A stretch of 64,000 bases of DNA from Christiangramia crocea. GTDB taxonomy: Bacteria; Bacteroidota; Bacteroidia; Flavobacteriales; Flavobacteriaceae. How positions within the stretch are numbered: position 1 is the stretch's first letter; each line of letters starts with the position of its first letter. Location: assembly GCF_022410465.1 (NCBI RefSeq), contig NZ_JAJSON010000023.1, positions 1 through 64,000 of the forward strand, read 5' to 3'. Both the position numbers and the translations under genes were made by a program. Positions 1 to 10,037 of this stretch are shown here, one piece after another. The notes beneath the pieces were generated by a model that saw only the letters and a program-made list of their open reading frames with translations, ran no database searches and was not told where the DNA came from.

Positions 1-1
1 A

Positions 2-2170
2 CGCCTGGAGGAAAGTATCAAAACAGCCATGTATCATGGTGATGATACACTTATGATCCTTGATCATGAAACCGGGAATATCAGATATTTTAGCCGGAAC
101 CTGATGTGTCCCACCACAGGGATAAGTTATCCGAATCCTGAGCCGAACAGTTTTTCTTTCAATTCACCAAAAGGAGCCTGTCCTACCTGTAATGGGATTG
201 GCACCCTCTACCAAGTGAATATCGATAAGATAATTCCGGACAGGTCCAGATCCATAAGGAATGGAGCGCTTGAGCCCCATGGGCCACAAAAGAAAAACTG
301 GATTTTCTCCCAGCTCGAACTCATTTCAGAACGTTTTGAATTCAGTCTTGGAGATCCTGTAGAGAAGATCCCTCAGGAGGCACTCGATATGATACTATAC
401 GGCGGAAAAGAAAGGTTTTCCCGGGAGTCCAAATCCCTTGGCATTACCAGGGATTATAAAATAGATTTTGAAGGGATTGCTAATTTTATTGAGACCACCT
501 ATCGTAATAATGACTCCACCTCGCTCAGACGCTGGGCAAAGGAATATATGGATAAGGTAGTATGTCCCGACTGTGAAGGCTCAAGACTGAAAAAAGAGGC
601 TTTATATTTTAAGATCTACAATAAGAATATCTCAGAACTTTCTGAACTTGATATTACCGATCTAAGCAACTGGTTTGCTGATATCGAAAAACATCTTAGT
701 GAGAAACAACTGCAAATTGCTGAAGAGGTAATTAAGGAAATCAGAACGCGACTACAGTTCCTGTTAGATGTGGGATTAACATACCTTAACCTTAACCGTA
801 GTTCAAAATCCCTGTCGGGAGGTGAAGCCCAAAGGATAAGACTGGCCACACAGATAGGTTCCCAGCTTGTGGGAGTGCTTTACATCCTGGATGAACCAAG
901 TATCGGCCTGCACCAGCGGGATAATGAAAAACTTATCAATTCCCTGGAATCTCTCAGGGATATTGGCAATACAGTGATCGTGGTTGAACATGACAAGGAT
1001 ATGATAGAAAGGGCAGATCATGTAATAGATATAGGTCCCCGCGCCGGAAAACACGGAGGGGAAATTATAAGTGAAGGCACTCCTGCAGAACTGAAGGAAC
1101 ACGAAACACTTACGGCTTATTATCTCAATGGAAAGAAGGAGATCCCGGTACCCAAAGATCGGAGAAAGGGAAATGGGAAAAAAATCGAACTAAAAGGGGC
1201 CACAGGTAATAATCTGAAAAATGTAAATATCTCCATCCCGTTAGGCAAGATGATAGCAGTTACCGGAGTTTCCGGCAGTGGAAAATCCACACTTATAAAT
1301 GAGACCCTCTACCCCATTATGAATGCTCATTACTTTAACGGGGTTAAAAAACCTAAACCCTATAATAGTATAAAGGGACTTGAGCATATAGACAAGGTCA
1401 TAGATATCAACCAGTCTCCAATAGGCCGGACCCCCAGATCTAACCCCGCAACTTATACAGGCGTTTTTTCAGAGATCAGAAGCCTGTTTGCTAAAACACC
1501 CGAGGCACAGATCAGGGGATACAAACCGGGACGCTTCAGTTTCAATGTAAAAGGGGGTAGATGTGAGACCTGCAAAGGAGGCGGACTAAGAGTGATAGAA
1601 ATGAACTTTTTACCTGATGTTTATGTGGAGTGTGAGACCTGCCAGGGAAAAAGGTTTAACAGGGAAACTCTTGAAATAAGGTACAAAGGAAAATCTATTG
1701 CAGATATTCTGGAAATGACCATCAATGAAGCAACCACCTTTTTTGAGAATATTCCCAAGATATACAGAAAACTAAAGACCATTAAGGATGTGGGACTAGG
1801 CTACATCAGTCTTGGCCAGCAATCCACCACACTATCCGGAGGCGAGGCACAAAGGATAAAACTGGCAACAGAACTTTCAAAGCGCGATACCGGAAATACT
1901 TTCTATATATTAGACGAACCAACAACCGGACTTCATTTTGAAGACATCCGGGTCCTGATGGAGGTTCTGAATACCTTAACCAATAAAGGAAATACCGTGC
2001 TTATTATTGAACACAATATGGATGTGATCAAAATGGCCGACTATATTATAGATATAGGTTACGAAGGTGGAAAAGGTGGAGGTAAAGTGGTCGCCAAAGG
2101 CACTCCTGAAGAAATTATTAAGAACAAGAAAAGTTATACGGCTCAATTCCTCAAAAAGGAATTAAACTAA
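2..2170 (+). CDS. uvrA: UvrABC excinuclease subunit A, 5' truncated by window edge
   Basis: DNA-damage recognition ATPase of nucleotide excision repair; loads UvrB on lesions in the cytoplasm. The reading frame is open from base 2, so about 720 C-terminal residues of a protein usually near 940 are present; the first Walker A lies outside the window. Visible: the first ABC signature LSGGEAQRI (nt ~812-838) followed by ILDEPSIGLHQRD, the second Walker A GVSGSGKST (nt ~1265-1291), the four-Cys zinc module CETC...CETC (nt ~1560-1660), and the second signature LSGGEAQRI (nt ~1832) with ILDEPTTGLH. The N-proximal zinc site looks degenerate: the first pair reads CPTT rather than CxxC, while CPTC is intact. 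It is followed after 8 nt by the LOG-family gene, probably co-transcribed. Confidence 0.97.
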   Translation, partial: RLEESIKTAMYHGDDTLMILDHETGNIRYFSRNLMCPTTGISYPNPEPNSFSFNSPKGACPTCNGIGTLYQVNIDKIIPDRSRSIRNGALEPHGPQKKNWIFSQLELISERFEFSLGDPVEKIPQEALDMILYGGKERFSRESKSLGITRDYKIDFEGIANFIETTYRNNDSTSLRRWAKEYMDKVVCPDCEGSRLKKEALYFKIYNKNISELSELDITDLSNWFADIEKHLSEKQLQIAEEVIKEIRTRLQFLLDVGLTYLNLNRSSKSLSGGEAQRIRLATQIGSQLVGVLYILDEPSIGLHQRDNEKLINSLESLRDIGNTVIVVEHDKDMIERADHVIDIGPRAGKHGGEIISEGTPAELKEHETLTAYYLNGKKEIPVPKDRRKGNGKKIELKGATGNNLKNVNISIPLGKMIAVTGVSGSGKSTLINETLYPIMNAHYFNGVKKPKPYNSIKGLEHIDKVIDINQSPIGRTPRSNPATYTGVFSEIRSLFAKTPEAQIRGYKPGRFSFNVKGGRCETCKGGGLRVIEMNFLPDVYVECETCQGKRFNRETLEIRYKGKSIADILEMTINEATTFFENIPKIYRKLKTIKDVGLGYISLGQQSTTLSGGEAQRIKLATELSKRDTGNTFYILDEPTTGLHFEDIRVLMEVLNTLTNKGNTVLIIEHNMDVIKMADYIIDIGYEGGKGGGKVVAKGTPEEIIKNKKSYTAQFLKKELN

Positions 2171-2178
2171 CAATAAAA

Positions 2179-2871
2179 ATGATAAAAAAGCATAGCAGAA
2201 ACAAAGCCTGGAACGAGATAAAGACCAATGACTCCTGGGCGATATTCAAGATAATGGGGGAATTCGTAAACGGCTACGAGAAATTAAGCCAGATAGGCCC
2301 CTGTGTATCGATCTTTGGTTCCGCCAGGACCAAGCCCGATATGAAATATTATAAGCTGGCAGAAAAAGTTGCCAAAAAGATCGTGGACCATGGTTACGGA
2401 GTAATCACAGGAGGTGGCCCTGGAATTATGGAAGCCGGTAACAAGGGAGCTCACCTGGCCGGTGGAACTTCAGTAGGGCTGAATATAGACCTGCCTTTTG
2501 AACAGCACGACAACCCATATATAGACAACGATAAAAGCCTGGATTTCGATTACTTCTTTGTAAGAAAAGTAATGTTCGTGAAATACTCCCAGGGATTTGT
2601 GGTAATGCCAGGTGGCTTTGGAACCCTGGATGAACTTTTTGAGGCGATCACTCTTATCCAGACCCATAAGATTGATAAGTTTCCTATTATCCTCGTTGGC
2701 ACCGAATTCTGGGGAGGACTGGTAGACTGGATAAAGGCTACACTGCTGGATAACTTCAAGAACATTAGTGAAGGAGATATAGATCTTGTACAGGTGGTGG
2801 ATACCGAAGATGAAGTAATTGAAATTCTGGATAAATTCTACGAAGAATATAATTTAAGTCCTAATTTCTAG
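2179..2871 (+). CDS. LOG family protein (TIGR00730 Rossmann fold; putative nucleoside-monophosphate phosphoribohydrolase)
   Basis: A 230-residue protein with the family hallmarks GGGPGIMEAGNKGA (about residues 79-92) and PGGFGTLDE (about residues 141-149), the latter being the PGGxGTxxE motif of lysine-decarboxylase-like/LOG proteins. Characterised members hydrolyse cytokinin riboside 5'-monophosphate or related nucleotides to release the base; the true substrate here is unknown. The N-terminal extension (about 45 residues) is longer than in minimal LOG proteins. It starts 8 nt after uvrA, so it probably shares that transcript, although no functional link is known. Confidence 0.9.
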   Translation: MIKKHSRNKAWNEIKTNDSWAIFKIMGEFVNGYEKLSQIGPCVSIFGSARTKPDMKYYKLAEKVAKKIVDHGYGVITGGGPGIMEAGNKGAHLAGGTSVGLNIDLPFEQHDNPYIDNDKSLDFDYFFVRKVMFVKYSQGFVVMPGGFGTLDELFEAITLIQTHKIDKFPIILVGTEFWGGLVDWIKATLLDNFKNISEGDIDLVQVVDTEDEVIEILDKFYEEYNLSPNF

Positions 2872-2949
2872 TTAATAGCCTTATTGAAGGTATCAAACTT
2901 TGATTATATTTAGCCCTGATAGCTTATCAGCATTAAATTCTTATACTCG

Positions 2950-5760
2950 TTGAAATACCTTCAGTTTTTCCTGATATTTTTTATTGGTTCGGGATGGCTT
3001 TCCGCACAGAATGTCATTAATGTAAATGCACGCCTGGTTGACAGTCTGCATACCCTGGAAATAGATCAGGATATCACCTTCATCAACACCGAAAACAGGG
3101 AGTTGGCAAGCATTTATCTTAACGACTGGAATAATGCATTTAGTTCAAAATCTTCTGCCCTTGCCAAACGCTTCGCTGAAGATTATGCCAGGCGCTTTCA
3201 TTTTGCAAAAGACCAGGAACGTGGCCATACTTATATAGATCATATAAAAGACAGCCTGGAAACAGATCTTGAATGGGACAGACCGGGTGAGGTTCCGGAT
3301 CTTATTAGAGTTCTACTGAAAGAGCCGCTTGCCCCGGGAGATTCTTTAAAGATTAATTTAAAATATAGAATTAAGGTTCCTGATGATAAATTTACCCGCT
3401 ATGGTATAGATCAGGAGGGAAATTATAAATTAAGGTACTGGTACCTTGTCCCTGCTCCCCTGGATAACGGGTGGAAGCTATATACCCATAAGGATCTGGG
3501 ACTGCAGTACGTAAAACCCTATGATATTTTCATTTCCCTGGATATTCCCACGGAATTCTATGCGGCATCCGGCCTTGATCTTTTACGAACCCAAACCAGA
3601 CAGGGCTATAAAACCATCACATTTCGGGGAGAGAACCGGATTGATAGTAAAATGTATATCACAAAATCATACATTTTTGAATCCATCAACGCCAATTCGA
3701 ACCAGGTTATCACCAATATTGAAGATGAAGGCATCCAGTTTGATATCAAAAATACAATACTTGAACGCGTTGTAGGCTTTTTGAATGAAAGACTGGGCGA
3801 ATATCCTCATTACAATCTTTTTGTGACTCAGGAAGATTATTTAAATAACCCTATTTATGGCCTAAACCAGTTACCGGGCTTCATAAGACCTTTTCCCGAT
3901 GGCTTCCAGTATGATATAAAGCTTTTCAAAACCATAACCAGCAATTACCTTCAGAATACTATTCTCATAAATCCACGTACCGAAAAATGGGTCACCGATG
4001 CCATCATGATCTCTCTTATGATGGACTATGTAGATACCTATTATCCAAAAATGAAACTCATTGGTAACCTTAGTAAGATAATTGGGGTTAGATGGTTTCA
4101 TGCGGCCGATCTGGAATTCAATGACCAGTACCAGTTTCTGTACATGAACATGGCCAGACTCAACCTGGACCAGCCGTTAACCACCAGTCAGGATTCCCTT
4201 GTAAAGTTTAACAAGAATATCGCAAACGCATATAAGGCTGGTGTTGGATTAAAATATCTTGAGGATTTTTTAGGAGACCAGACAGTAAAGGAATCTATTT
4301 CAGAATTCTATTCCACCTATAAACTGAGACCTGTAACAGAAGAAGATTTTGCTAATTTACTTCAGAAGAATACAACCAGAGATATCCAATGGTTCTTTGA
4401 TGATTATGTAGGTACCAATAAGAAAATCGATTTCAAAATAAGCGGACATGAAAAAGAACGTGATTCTTTAAATGTAACCATTAAGAACCTTCGAGATAAT
4501 GATATGCCCGTTAGCCTTTATGGCTTGAAAGATGGCGAAGTTGTGTATAAAACCTGGGTAGAAAAGGTACGCGATACCAAAAGCGTTAAGATTCCCAAAG
4601 ACGGGATTCAAAGGCTTGCACTTAATTATGAACAGGAGATACCTGAATTTAATCAGCGTAATAATTATGAGGGGGTTACTAAATTACTGGACAAACCTAT
4701 ACAGTTCAGATTACTTCAGGATGTAGAGGACCCAAGATATCATCAGGTATTTTTTATGCCTGAGTTTGAATATAACCTTTATGATGGCATAGCCATAGGC
4801 CCTAAATTATATAACAAGACCATACTTAGCAAGACCTTTAATTTTGCGATCTCACCAAAATATGGATTCAATAGTGAAACTTTTGTTGGTTCGGCTTCCT
4901 TCTTCAACACTCATCAGTTCGAGAACAAGAAACTATATGCGATTTCTTACGGAATAAGCGGCACCCGGTTTTCTTATGGGTATGATCTTTTCTACGAAAA
5001 ATTCACGCCTTATCTGGGATTTGGTTTTAGGAACTCTTATTTACGAAGTAATGAAAGGCAACGCTTACTTATAAGGAATGTGCATGTTCAAAGAGATCAA
5101 AATCCTACCGTTCCCCTGCCCCAGCCAGACTATAATGTATTTAATGTAAATTACCGTTACAGTAATCCAAATTTTCTTAAACATCTCACTGCTTCACTCG
5201 ACTACCAGCTATCAGATAAGTTCAGTAAAATGTCTGTTAGTGCGGAATATCGCAAACTATTTAAAAACAACCGGCAGATAAACCTGAGATTTTTTGGCGG
5301 AACTTTTCTCTATAATGATGTAAGGTCCAATGATTATTTCAGTTTTGCCCTGGACCGCCCCACAGATTATCTCTTCGACTATAAATATTATGGAAGGAGT
5401 GAAGGCAGTGGACTGTTCAGTCAGCAAATCATCATGGCTGAAGGTGGTTTCAAATCACAGTTACAACCAGAATTTGCCAACCAGTGGCTAATGTCTTTAA
5501 ATGGAAGTACGAACATCTGGAACTGGATCTATGCCTACGGGGATATTGGAATAGTAAAGAACAGAGGGGATAATGGTAAATTACTTTATGATTCCGGAAT
5601 AAGGGTAAGTCTGGTACAGGATTATTTTGAACTGTTCTTCCCTGTTTATTCCAGTATTGGATGGGAATTAGACGATCAAAATTATGACCAGAAAATAAGA
5701 TTCATAGTAGCCTTAGATCTTAATACCCTAATAAGATTGTTTACCAGGCGTTGGTATTGA
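2950..5760 (+). CDS. Secreted M1-peptidase-like protein with C-terminal beta-barrel-like region, catalytic motif missing
   Basis: A 936-residue exported protein. It starts at a TTG codon directly followed by a classical signal peptide (KYLQFFLIFFIGSGWLSAQ). Residues ~20-530 follow the layout of an M1 aminopeptidase: an N-terminal beta domain, then a helical region ending in a DDYVGT-like stretch. However, the HEXXH zinc motif is absent; the equivalent segment reads around WVTDAIMISLMMDYVD, so I expect it to be non-catalytic. Residues ~590-936 alternate short beta strands rich in Y/F/N and end in an aromatic residue, like an outer-membrane barrel. It could be a surface binding or assembly protein. 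There is no obvious operon partner; 172 nt of AT-rich DNA follow. Confidence 0.75.
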   Translation: MKYLQFFLIFFIGSGWLSAQNVINVNARLVDSLHTLEIDQDITFINTENRELASIYLNDWNNAFSSKSSALAKRFAEDYARRFHFAKDQERGHTYIDHIKDSLETDLEWDRPGEVPDLIRVLLKEPLAPGDSLKINLKYRIKVPDDKFTRYGIDQEGNYKLRYWYLVPAPLDNGWKLYTHKDLGLQYVKPYDIFISLDIPTEFYAASGLDLLRTQTRQGYKTITFRGENRIDSKMYITKSYIFESINANSNQVITNIEDEGIQFDIKNTILERVVGFLNERLGEYPHYNLFVTQEDYLNNPIYGLNQLPGFIRPFPDGFQYDIKLFKTITSNYLQNTILINPRTEKWVTDAIMISLMMDYVDTYYPKMKLIGNLSKIIGVRWFHAADLEFNDQYQFLYMNMARLNLDQPLTTSQDSLVKFNKNIANAYKAGVGLKYLEDFLGDQTVKESISEFYSTYKLRPVTEEDFANLLQKNTTRDIQWFFDDYVGTNKKIDFKISGHEKERDSLNVTIKNLRDNDMPVSLYGLKDGEVVYKTWVEKVRDTKSVKIPKDGIQRLALNYEQEIPEFNQRNNYEGVTKLLDKPIQFRLLQDVEDPRYHQVFFMPEFEYNLYDGIAIGPKLYNKTILSKTFNFAISPKYGFNSETFVGSASFFNTHQFENKKLYAISYGISGTRFSYGYDLFYEKFTPYLGFGFRNSYLRSNERQRLLIRNVHVQRDQNPTVPLPQPDYNVFNVNYRYSNPNFLKHLTASLDYQLSDKFSKMSVSAEYRKLFKNNRQINLRFFGGTFLYNDVRSNDYFSFALDRPTDYLFDYKYYGRSEGSGLFSQQIIMAEGGFKSQLQPEFANQWLMSLNGSTNIWNWIYAYGDIGIVKNRGDNGKLLYDSGIRVSLVQDYFELFFPVYSSIGWELDDQNYDQKIRFIVALDLNTLIRLFTRRWY

Positions 5761-5903
5761 TTGGATAAATTCTTATTTTGACATTCCATATCTAAATTTC
5801 ATTATTATCAGGAGAATGTTAATATAGAACTCTTTATTTTAAAAATAAATAATAAATAAAGGTTAAAATTATATTATTATCAATTTTAAAGCGAAAATTT
5901 GAA

Positions 5904-5934
5904 TTGTATTTAATCAGACTTTTCGTTACATTTG
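5904..5934 (+). promoter_or_regulatory. Bacteroidota-type promoter for the E1 gene
   Basis: TTG at 5904-5906, a 20-nt spacer, then TACATTTG at 5927-5934, matching the Bacteroidota TTG / TAnnTTTG consensus. Transcription would start near 5939, which makes the possible TTG start at 5932 unlikely and favours an ATG at 5950 or 5956. The same -33/-7 arrangement with the same 20-nt spacer recurs in the small-RNA modules at 58-62 kb. Confidence 0.7.
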
Positions 5935-5949
5935 TTACCATCCAAAAAC

Positions 5950-8355
5950 ATGTTCATGCAAAGCGAAACACAAACTGAAAATTCTATTTCATTTGATGAG
6001 TTCAAATCTCAGATTCTGGAAGATTACAGAACAGCTGTCACGAGCAGGGAATGTAGTCTTTTGGGTCGGAGAGAAGTACTTACCGGGAAAGCGAAGTTCG
6101 GAATATTTGGAGATGGAAAGGAAGTACCGCAGTTAGCCATGGCAAAAGCCTATAAGAATGGTGATTTCAGGTCCGGTTACTATCGCGATCAGACCTTTAT
6201 GATGGCCATTAACGAGCTTACCCCCGAGCAGTTTTTTGCCGGACTTTATGCCGACACTAACATGGAAAATGAACCTATGTCTGCCGGAAGGCAAATGGGA
6301 GGTCATTTCATGACTCATAGCATTGATGAAAATGGAGAATGGGTGAATTTGATGAAGCAGAAAAATTCCAGTGCTGATATCTCACCAACGGCAGGACAAA
6401 TGCCCAGATTGCTTGGGCTTGCTCAGGCATCAAAGATCTACAGAAATGTTAAAGGAATTGATGCCGAAAAATTCAGTGATAATGGTAACGAAGTTGCCTG
6501 GGGAACCATTGGCAATGCCAGTACCAGTGAAGGTCATTTCTGGGAAACCGTAAATGCCGCAGGAGTATTGCAGGTACCAATGGTATTAAGTGTCTGGGAT
6601 GATGAATACGGAATCTCGGTGCATGCCAAATACCAGACAACCAAAGAAAATATATCAGAGGTTCTTAAAGGTTTTCAGAGAGATGAAAATAATAAGGGTT
6701 ACGAGATCATAGTTGTGGAAGGTTGGGATTACCCCCGACTAATCGACACTTACGAAAAAGCGAGTGAGATTGCCAGAACACAACACTGTCCTGTTTTGAT
6801 CCATGTGGTAGAACTAACGCAGCCACAGGGACATTCTACCTCGGGCTCACATGAAAGATATAAATCTGAAGAAAGACTGAAATGGGAAAAAGAGCACGAT
6901 TGTAACCTCAAGTTCCGAAACTGGATCATTGAGAATGATTTTGCAACTTCCGATCAGCTTGAGGAGCTGGAAAAACAAATAAAAAGGGAAATAAGAGAGG
7001 CAAAACAGAAAGCCTGGAGTGCTTACTTACAACCAACAATTAAAAAGCAGAAAGAACTAATCCAGCTTCTTGAAAATGCAGCGGCATCAAGTTCTAATTC
7101 AAGGTTTATAAATTCAATTAAAAAGGAAGTATCCGGTAACAGAGAGCCATTAAAGAAAGACCTGGTTTCTGCTGCCAGAAGAAGCCTTAGATATTTGATT
7201 GGAGAAGAATCTTCTGAAAAGAAAAGCCTTATTAACTGGCTTGAGACTTTTTCAGAACAAACTGATGAGGAGTATGGTTCACGGCTTTATAAGGAAGAAG
7301 ATATCAGCCTGGAAATTCTTCCAACCTATGATGATCAACCTCATGAAGTTGATGCAAGGATAATTTTAAGAGACAATTTTGACGCAATCTTTAGCCGTCG
7401 TCCCGAAACACTAATTTTCGGGGAGGACTCCGGTGAAATTGGTGATGTTAATCAGGGACTGGAAGGCCTTCAGAAAAAACATGGGAAATTCAGGGTTTCC
7501 GATACCGGGATCAGGGAGACAACGATCATAGGACAGGGAATTGGAATGGCTATGAGAGGGCTGCGACCTATTGCCGAGATCCAGTACCTTGATTATGTAA
7601 TGTACGCACTTCAAACCCTTAGCGATGATCTCTCAACATTACATTATCGAACCAAAGGAAAACAAAAGGCTCCATTAATTGTTAGAACAAGAGGTCACAG
7701 GCTGGAAGGAATATGGCATAGTGGTTCTCAAATGGGCGGATTACTTAATCTCCTTCGCGGAATGTATATCCTGGTTCCAAGAAACATGACCAAGGCCGCA
7801 GGTTTTTATAACGCACTACTAGACCTTGATACACCAGCTATCATTGTTGAATGTCTTAATGGTTACCGTTTAAAGGAAAAGCTTCCAAACAATTTGGGAG
7901 AACTCAAAACGCCAATTGGGGTGACGGAAACCGTTCGTAAAGGAAAAGACATCACTCTTGTTTCTTACGGATCCACCTTAAGAATTGTTGAAGATGTAGC
8001 CAGGGAACTCCTTGAAGTTGATATTGACGCAGAGGTGATAGATGTTCAGTCATTACTACCTTTCGATTTGAACCATGACATTGTAAAAAGCATCGAGAAG
8101 ACCAGCAGGCTATTAGTTATTGATGAAGATGTTCCTGGTGGGGCTTCAGCATACATTATGCAAAAGATACTTGAAGAGCAGAATGCCTACAGGTTCCTGG
8201 ACAGCAAACCTCAAACACTTACTGCAAAGGAACACAGGCCGGCATACGGCACCGATGGAGATTATTTTTCAAAACCTTCACCTGAAGATATTTTTGAAAA
8301 AGTATACTCCGTCATGCATGAAACCGATCCTAATAAATATCCGAAATTAAGATAG
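5950..8355 (+). CDS. Fused E1 alpha/beta subunit of branched-chain 2-oxoacid dehydrogenase
   Basis: Thiamin-diphosphate-dependent decarboxylation of branched-chain 2-oxoacids, feeding the E2 lipoyl core. About 801 residues. The N-terminal half is the E1-alpha domain (GRREVLTGKAKFGIFGDGKE near the start). The ThDP segment reads IGNASTSEG...WDDEYGIS, where two-subunit E1 proteins have GDG...NNGYAIS. The C-terminal half, from roughly residue 460, is the beta domain (IFGEDSGEIGDVNQG, and RTRGHRLEGIWHSGSQMG), followed by a transketolase C-terminal domain. A reading frame extends to TTG 5932, but that overlaps the promoter, so I chose ATG 5950 (5956 is an alternative). E2 and E3 are not in the window. 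The substrate could be other 2-oxoacids; branched-chain acids are the best guess by family. Confidence 0.92.
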   Translation: MFMQSETQTENSISFDEFKSQILEDYRTAVTSRECSLLGRREVLTGKAKFGIFGDGKEVPQLAMAKAYKNGDFRSGYYRDQTFMMAINELTPEQFFAGLYADTNMENEPMSAGRQMGGHFMTHSIDENGEWVNLMKQKNSSADISPTAGQMPRLLGLAQASKIYRNVKGIDAEKFSDNGNEVAWGTIGNASTSEGHFWETVNAAGVLQVPMVLSVWDDEYGISVHAKYQTTKENISEVLKGFQRDENNKGYEIIVVEGWDYPRLIDTYEKASEIARTQHCPVLIHVVELTQPQGHSTSGSHERYKSEERLKWEKEHDCNLKFRNWIIENDFATSDQLEELEKQIKREIREAKQKAWSAYLQPTIKKQKELIQLLENAAASSSNSRFINSIKKEVSGNREPLKKDLVSAARRSLRYLIGEESSEKKSLINWLETFSEQTDEEYGSRLYKEEDISLEILPTYDDQPHEVDARIILRDNFDAIFSRRPETLIFGEDSGEIGDVNQGLEGLQKKHGKFRVSDTGIRETTIIGQGIGMAMRGLRPIAEIQYLDYVMYALQTLSDDLSTLHYRTKGKQKAPLIVRTRGHRLEGIWHSGSQMGGLLNLLRGMYILVPRNMTKAAGFYNALLDLDTPAIIVECLNGYRLKEKLPNNLGELKTPIGVTETVRKGKDITLVSYGSTLRIVEDVARELLEVDIDAEVIDVQSLLPFDLNHDIVKSIEKTSRLLVIDEDVPGGASAYIMQKILEEQNAYRFLDSKPQTLTAKEHRPAYGTDGDYFSKPSPEDIFEKVYSVMHETDPNKYPKLR

Positions 8356-8385
8356 ACCGGAATTTCCAGGACTTATTAAATAAAG

Positions 8386-8415
8386 AAAAAGCCATGAAAA
8401 GTTTCATGGCTTTTT
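8386..8415. terminator. Bidirectional intrinsic terminator between E1 gene and menB
   Basis: A perfect 14-bp inverted repeat (AAAAAGCCATGAAA / TTTCATGGCTTTTT) with a 2-nt loop. It is A-rich on the left and T-rich on the right, so it can stop transcription from both convergent genes. Confidence 0.9.
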
Positions 8416-8474
8416 AAATTATAAAAATCTTCAAACCCTAGCAATCTACAAATAACGAATACTGTTTACTGAGT

Positions 8475-9314
8475 CTAAGGTATCCACTTCTTTTCGAAAT
8501 TCGGCTTTCTCTTTTCAAGGAAGGCATTTCTTCCTTCTTTAGCCTCATCGGTCATATAAGCCAGTCTGGTTGCTTCGCCGGCAAATACCTGCTGCCCAAC
8601 CATACCATCATCAGTAAGGTTCATTGCGAATTTCAGCATTTTTATGGAGGTTGGTGATTTAGCCAGGATCTCCTGTGCCCAATCATAGGCCACATCTTCC
8701 AGTTCATCATGGGCAATCACAGCATTTACCATTCCCATCTCAAAAGCCTCCTGAGCGGAATAATTTCTTCCTAAAAAGAAAATTTCACGGGCTTTTTTCT
8801 GTCCGACCATTTTCGCAAGATAAGCTGAACCGTAACCCGCATCAAAGCTGGTAACATCAGCATCGGTCTGTTTGAAGATAGCATGCTCTTTACTGGCCAA
8901 GGTAAGATCACAAACCACATGAAGGCTATGCCCTCCTCCTACAGCCCAGCCAGGAACAACAGCGATTACCGCTTTAGGCATAAAGCGAATCAGCCTTTGA
9001 ACTTCAAGAATGTTTAATCTGTGATAACCGTCTTCTCCAACATAGCCCTGTTCTCCCCTGGCCTTTTGGTCTCCACCACTACAAAATGCCCATTTTCCAT
9101 CTTTAGATGAAGGGCCTTCTGCCGATAATAAGACAACACCGATAGAAGTATCTTCATGAGCATCATGAAAAGCATCCAGTAATTCAGAGGTGGTCTTTGG
9201 CCTGAAAGCATTTCTGACGTCCGGTCTGTTAAATGCTATCCTCGCCACCCCGTTTGACTTTTTATAGGTAATATCTTCGTATTCCTTTGCTATTTTCCAG
9301 TCTATACTTGCCAT
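8475..9314 (-). CDS. menB: 1,4-dihydroxy-2-naphthoyl-CoA synthase
   Basis: Crotonase-fold enzyme that cyclises o-succinylbenzoyl-CoA in menaquinone synthesis. The 279 residues match the normal MenB length. Diagnostic stretches: FNRPDVRNAFRPKT near residue 30, FCSGGDQKARGEQGY (oxyanion region, ~80-95), GWAVGGGHSLH (~122-132) and TSFDAGYGSAYLAKMVG (~155-172). Together these separate MenB from ordinary enoyl-CoA hydratases. It is monocistronic, convergent with the E1 gene and sharing its terminator. menD and menF lie 2-5 kb away on the same strand. The 273 bp upstream (9315-9587) contain no gene that I can support. Confidence 0.96.
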   Translation of the reverse strand: MASIDWKIAKEYEDITYKKSNGVARIAFNRPDVRNAFRPKTTSELLDAFHDAHEDTSIGVVLLSAEGPSSKDGKWAFCSGGDQKARGEQGYVGEDGYHRLNILEVQRLIRFMPKAVIAVVPGWAVGGGHSLHVVCDLTLASKEHAIFKQTDADVTSFDAGYGSAYLAKMVGQKKAREIFFLGRNYSAQEAFEMGMVNAVIAHDELEDVAYDWAQEILAKSPTSIKMLKFAMNLTDDGMVGQQVFAGEATRLAYMTDEAKEGRNAFLEKRKPNFEKKWIP

Positions 9315-9587
9315 TAAATATATTTTTAGTAAAATTAAGACTTTTAGGTAAGTTGAGAAAGTAAAAAGCCCGCTTAAGAAAGCAGACTGCGAAGTGGATT
9401 CTGAGCATTTTGATTCAGTGTAGCAAGGGCTAAGAAGAGATTGCTTACCGGGTTTTTATTAAAATAAATGTTTTTTAAATTTACTATAAATCTCTTTTTT
9501 AAATAAAACCAGTAATTTTATAGTGTAAAAATTGTGCCCTCATGGCAATTTAGCATCATTTTTGATTTAAAACTGTAAAAATTCCGA

Positions 9588-10037
9588 ATGAAACTCTATT
9601 CTCTTATTTTTTTCCTTTTAATCGGCTTCAGTGCTACAGCCCAGGAATACTGGGACAGGGAAGATTTTGAAATAGGAAACCGTAGTATAGAAAACTCCTG
9701 GAAAGATTATGGTTTTGTCTGGCAGACTGGATCCAGTTTTAATCTGCCTGATGGAAGTTTTTTACATTTAAAGAACGAAGTGCAAAAAAAGCAGATAGAT
9801 ATGCTTGCCATCATCGATAAGACCAATAGAAATAAGATTCAAAGAGAAATTGATCTCGGCTCACCACTTCCGAAATCCAGTAAGGAGAAGAAAATTTTCG
9901 AGGTCTCAGGAGAAGTAAGACCTTATGACCGGAATGATGTCTTTAATAACCCCTATTTCGCCAATCCCTTTCTGCATAATTATAATTCCCGTGGCTTTGG
10001 TGTTAGGAGGTATACTCCGTACCGGTTTATTTACTGA
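9588..10037 (+). CDS. Small secreted protein of unknown function
   Basis: 149 residues. A clear signal peptide (MKLYSLIFFLLIGFSATAQ) is followed by a hydrophilic region with many charged residues and an N/Y/F/R-rich tail (NPYFANPFLHNYNSRG). I do not recognise a family. The 3' end overlaps the convergent S1-domain gene by 7 nt. A periplasmic or surface location is inferred from the signal peptide only. Confidence 0.7.
   Translation: MKLYSLIFFLLIGFSATAQEYWDREDFEIGNRSIENSWKDYGFVWQTGSSFNLPDGSFLHLKNEVQKKQIDMLAIIDKTNRNKIQREIDLGSPLPKSSKEKKIFEVSGEVRPYDRNDVFNNPYFANPFLHNYNSRGFGVRRYTPYRFIY

Noticed and set aside
803-1102. Minus-strand frames inside uvrA and other long genes
   Set aside because: Antisense shadows of conserved coding sequence with no independent support.
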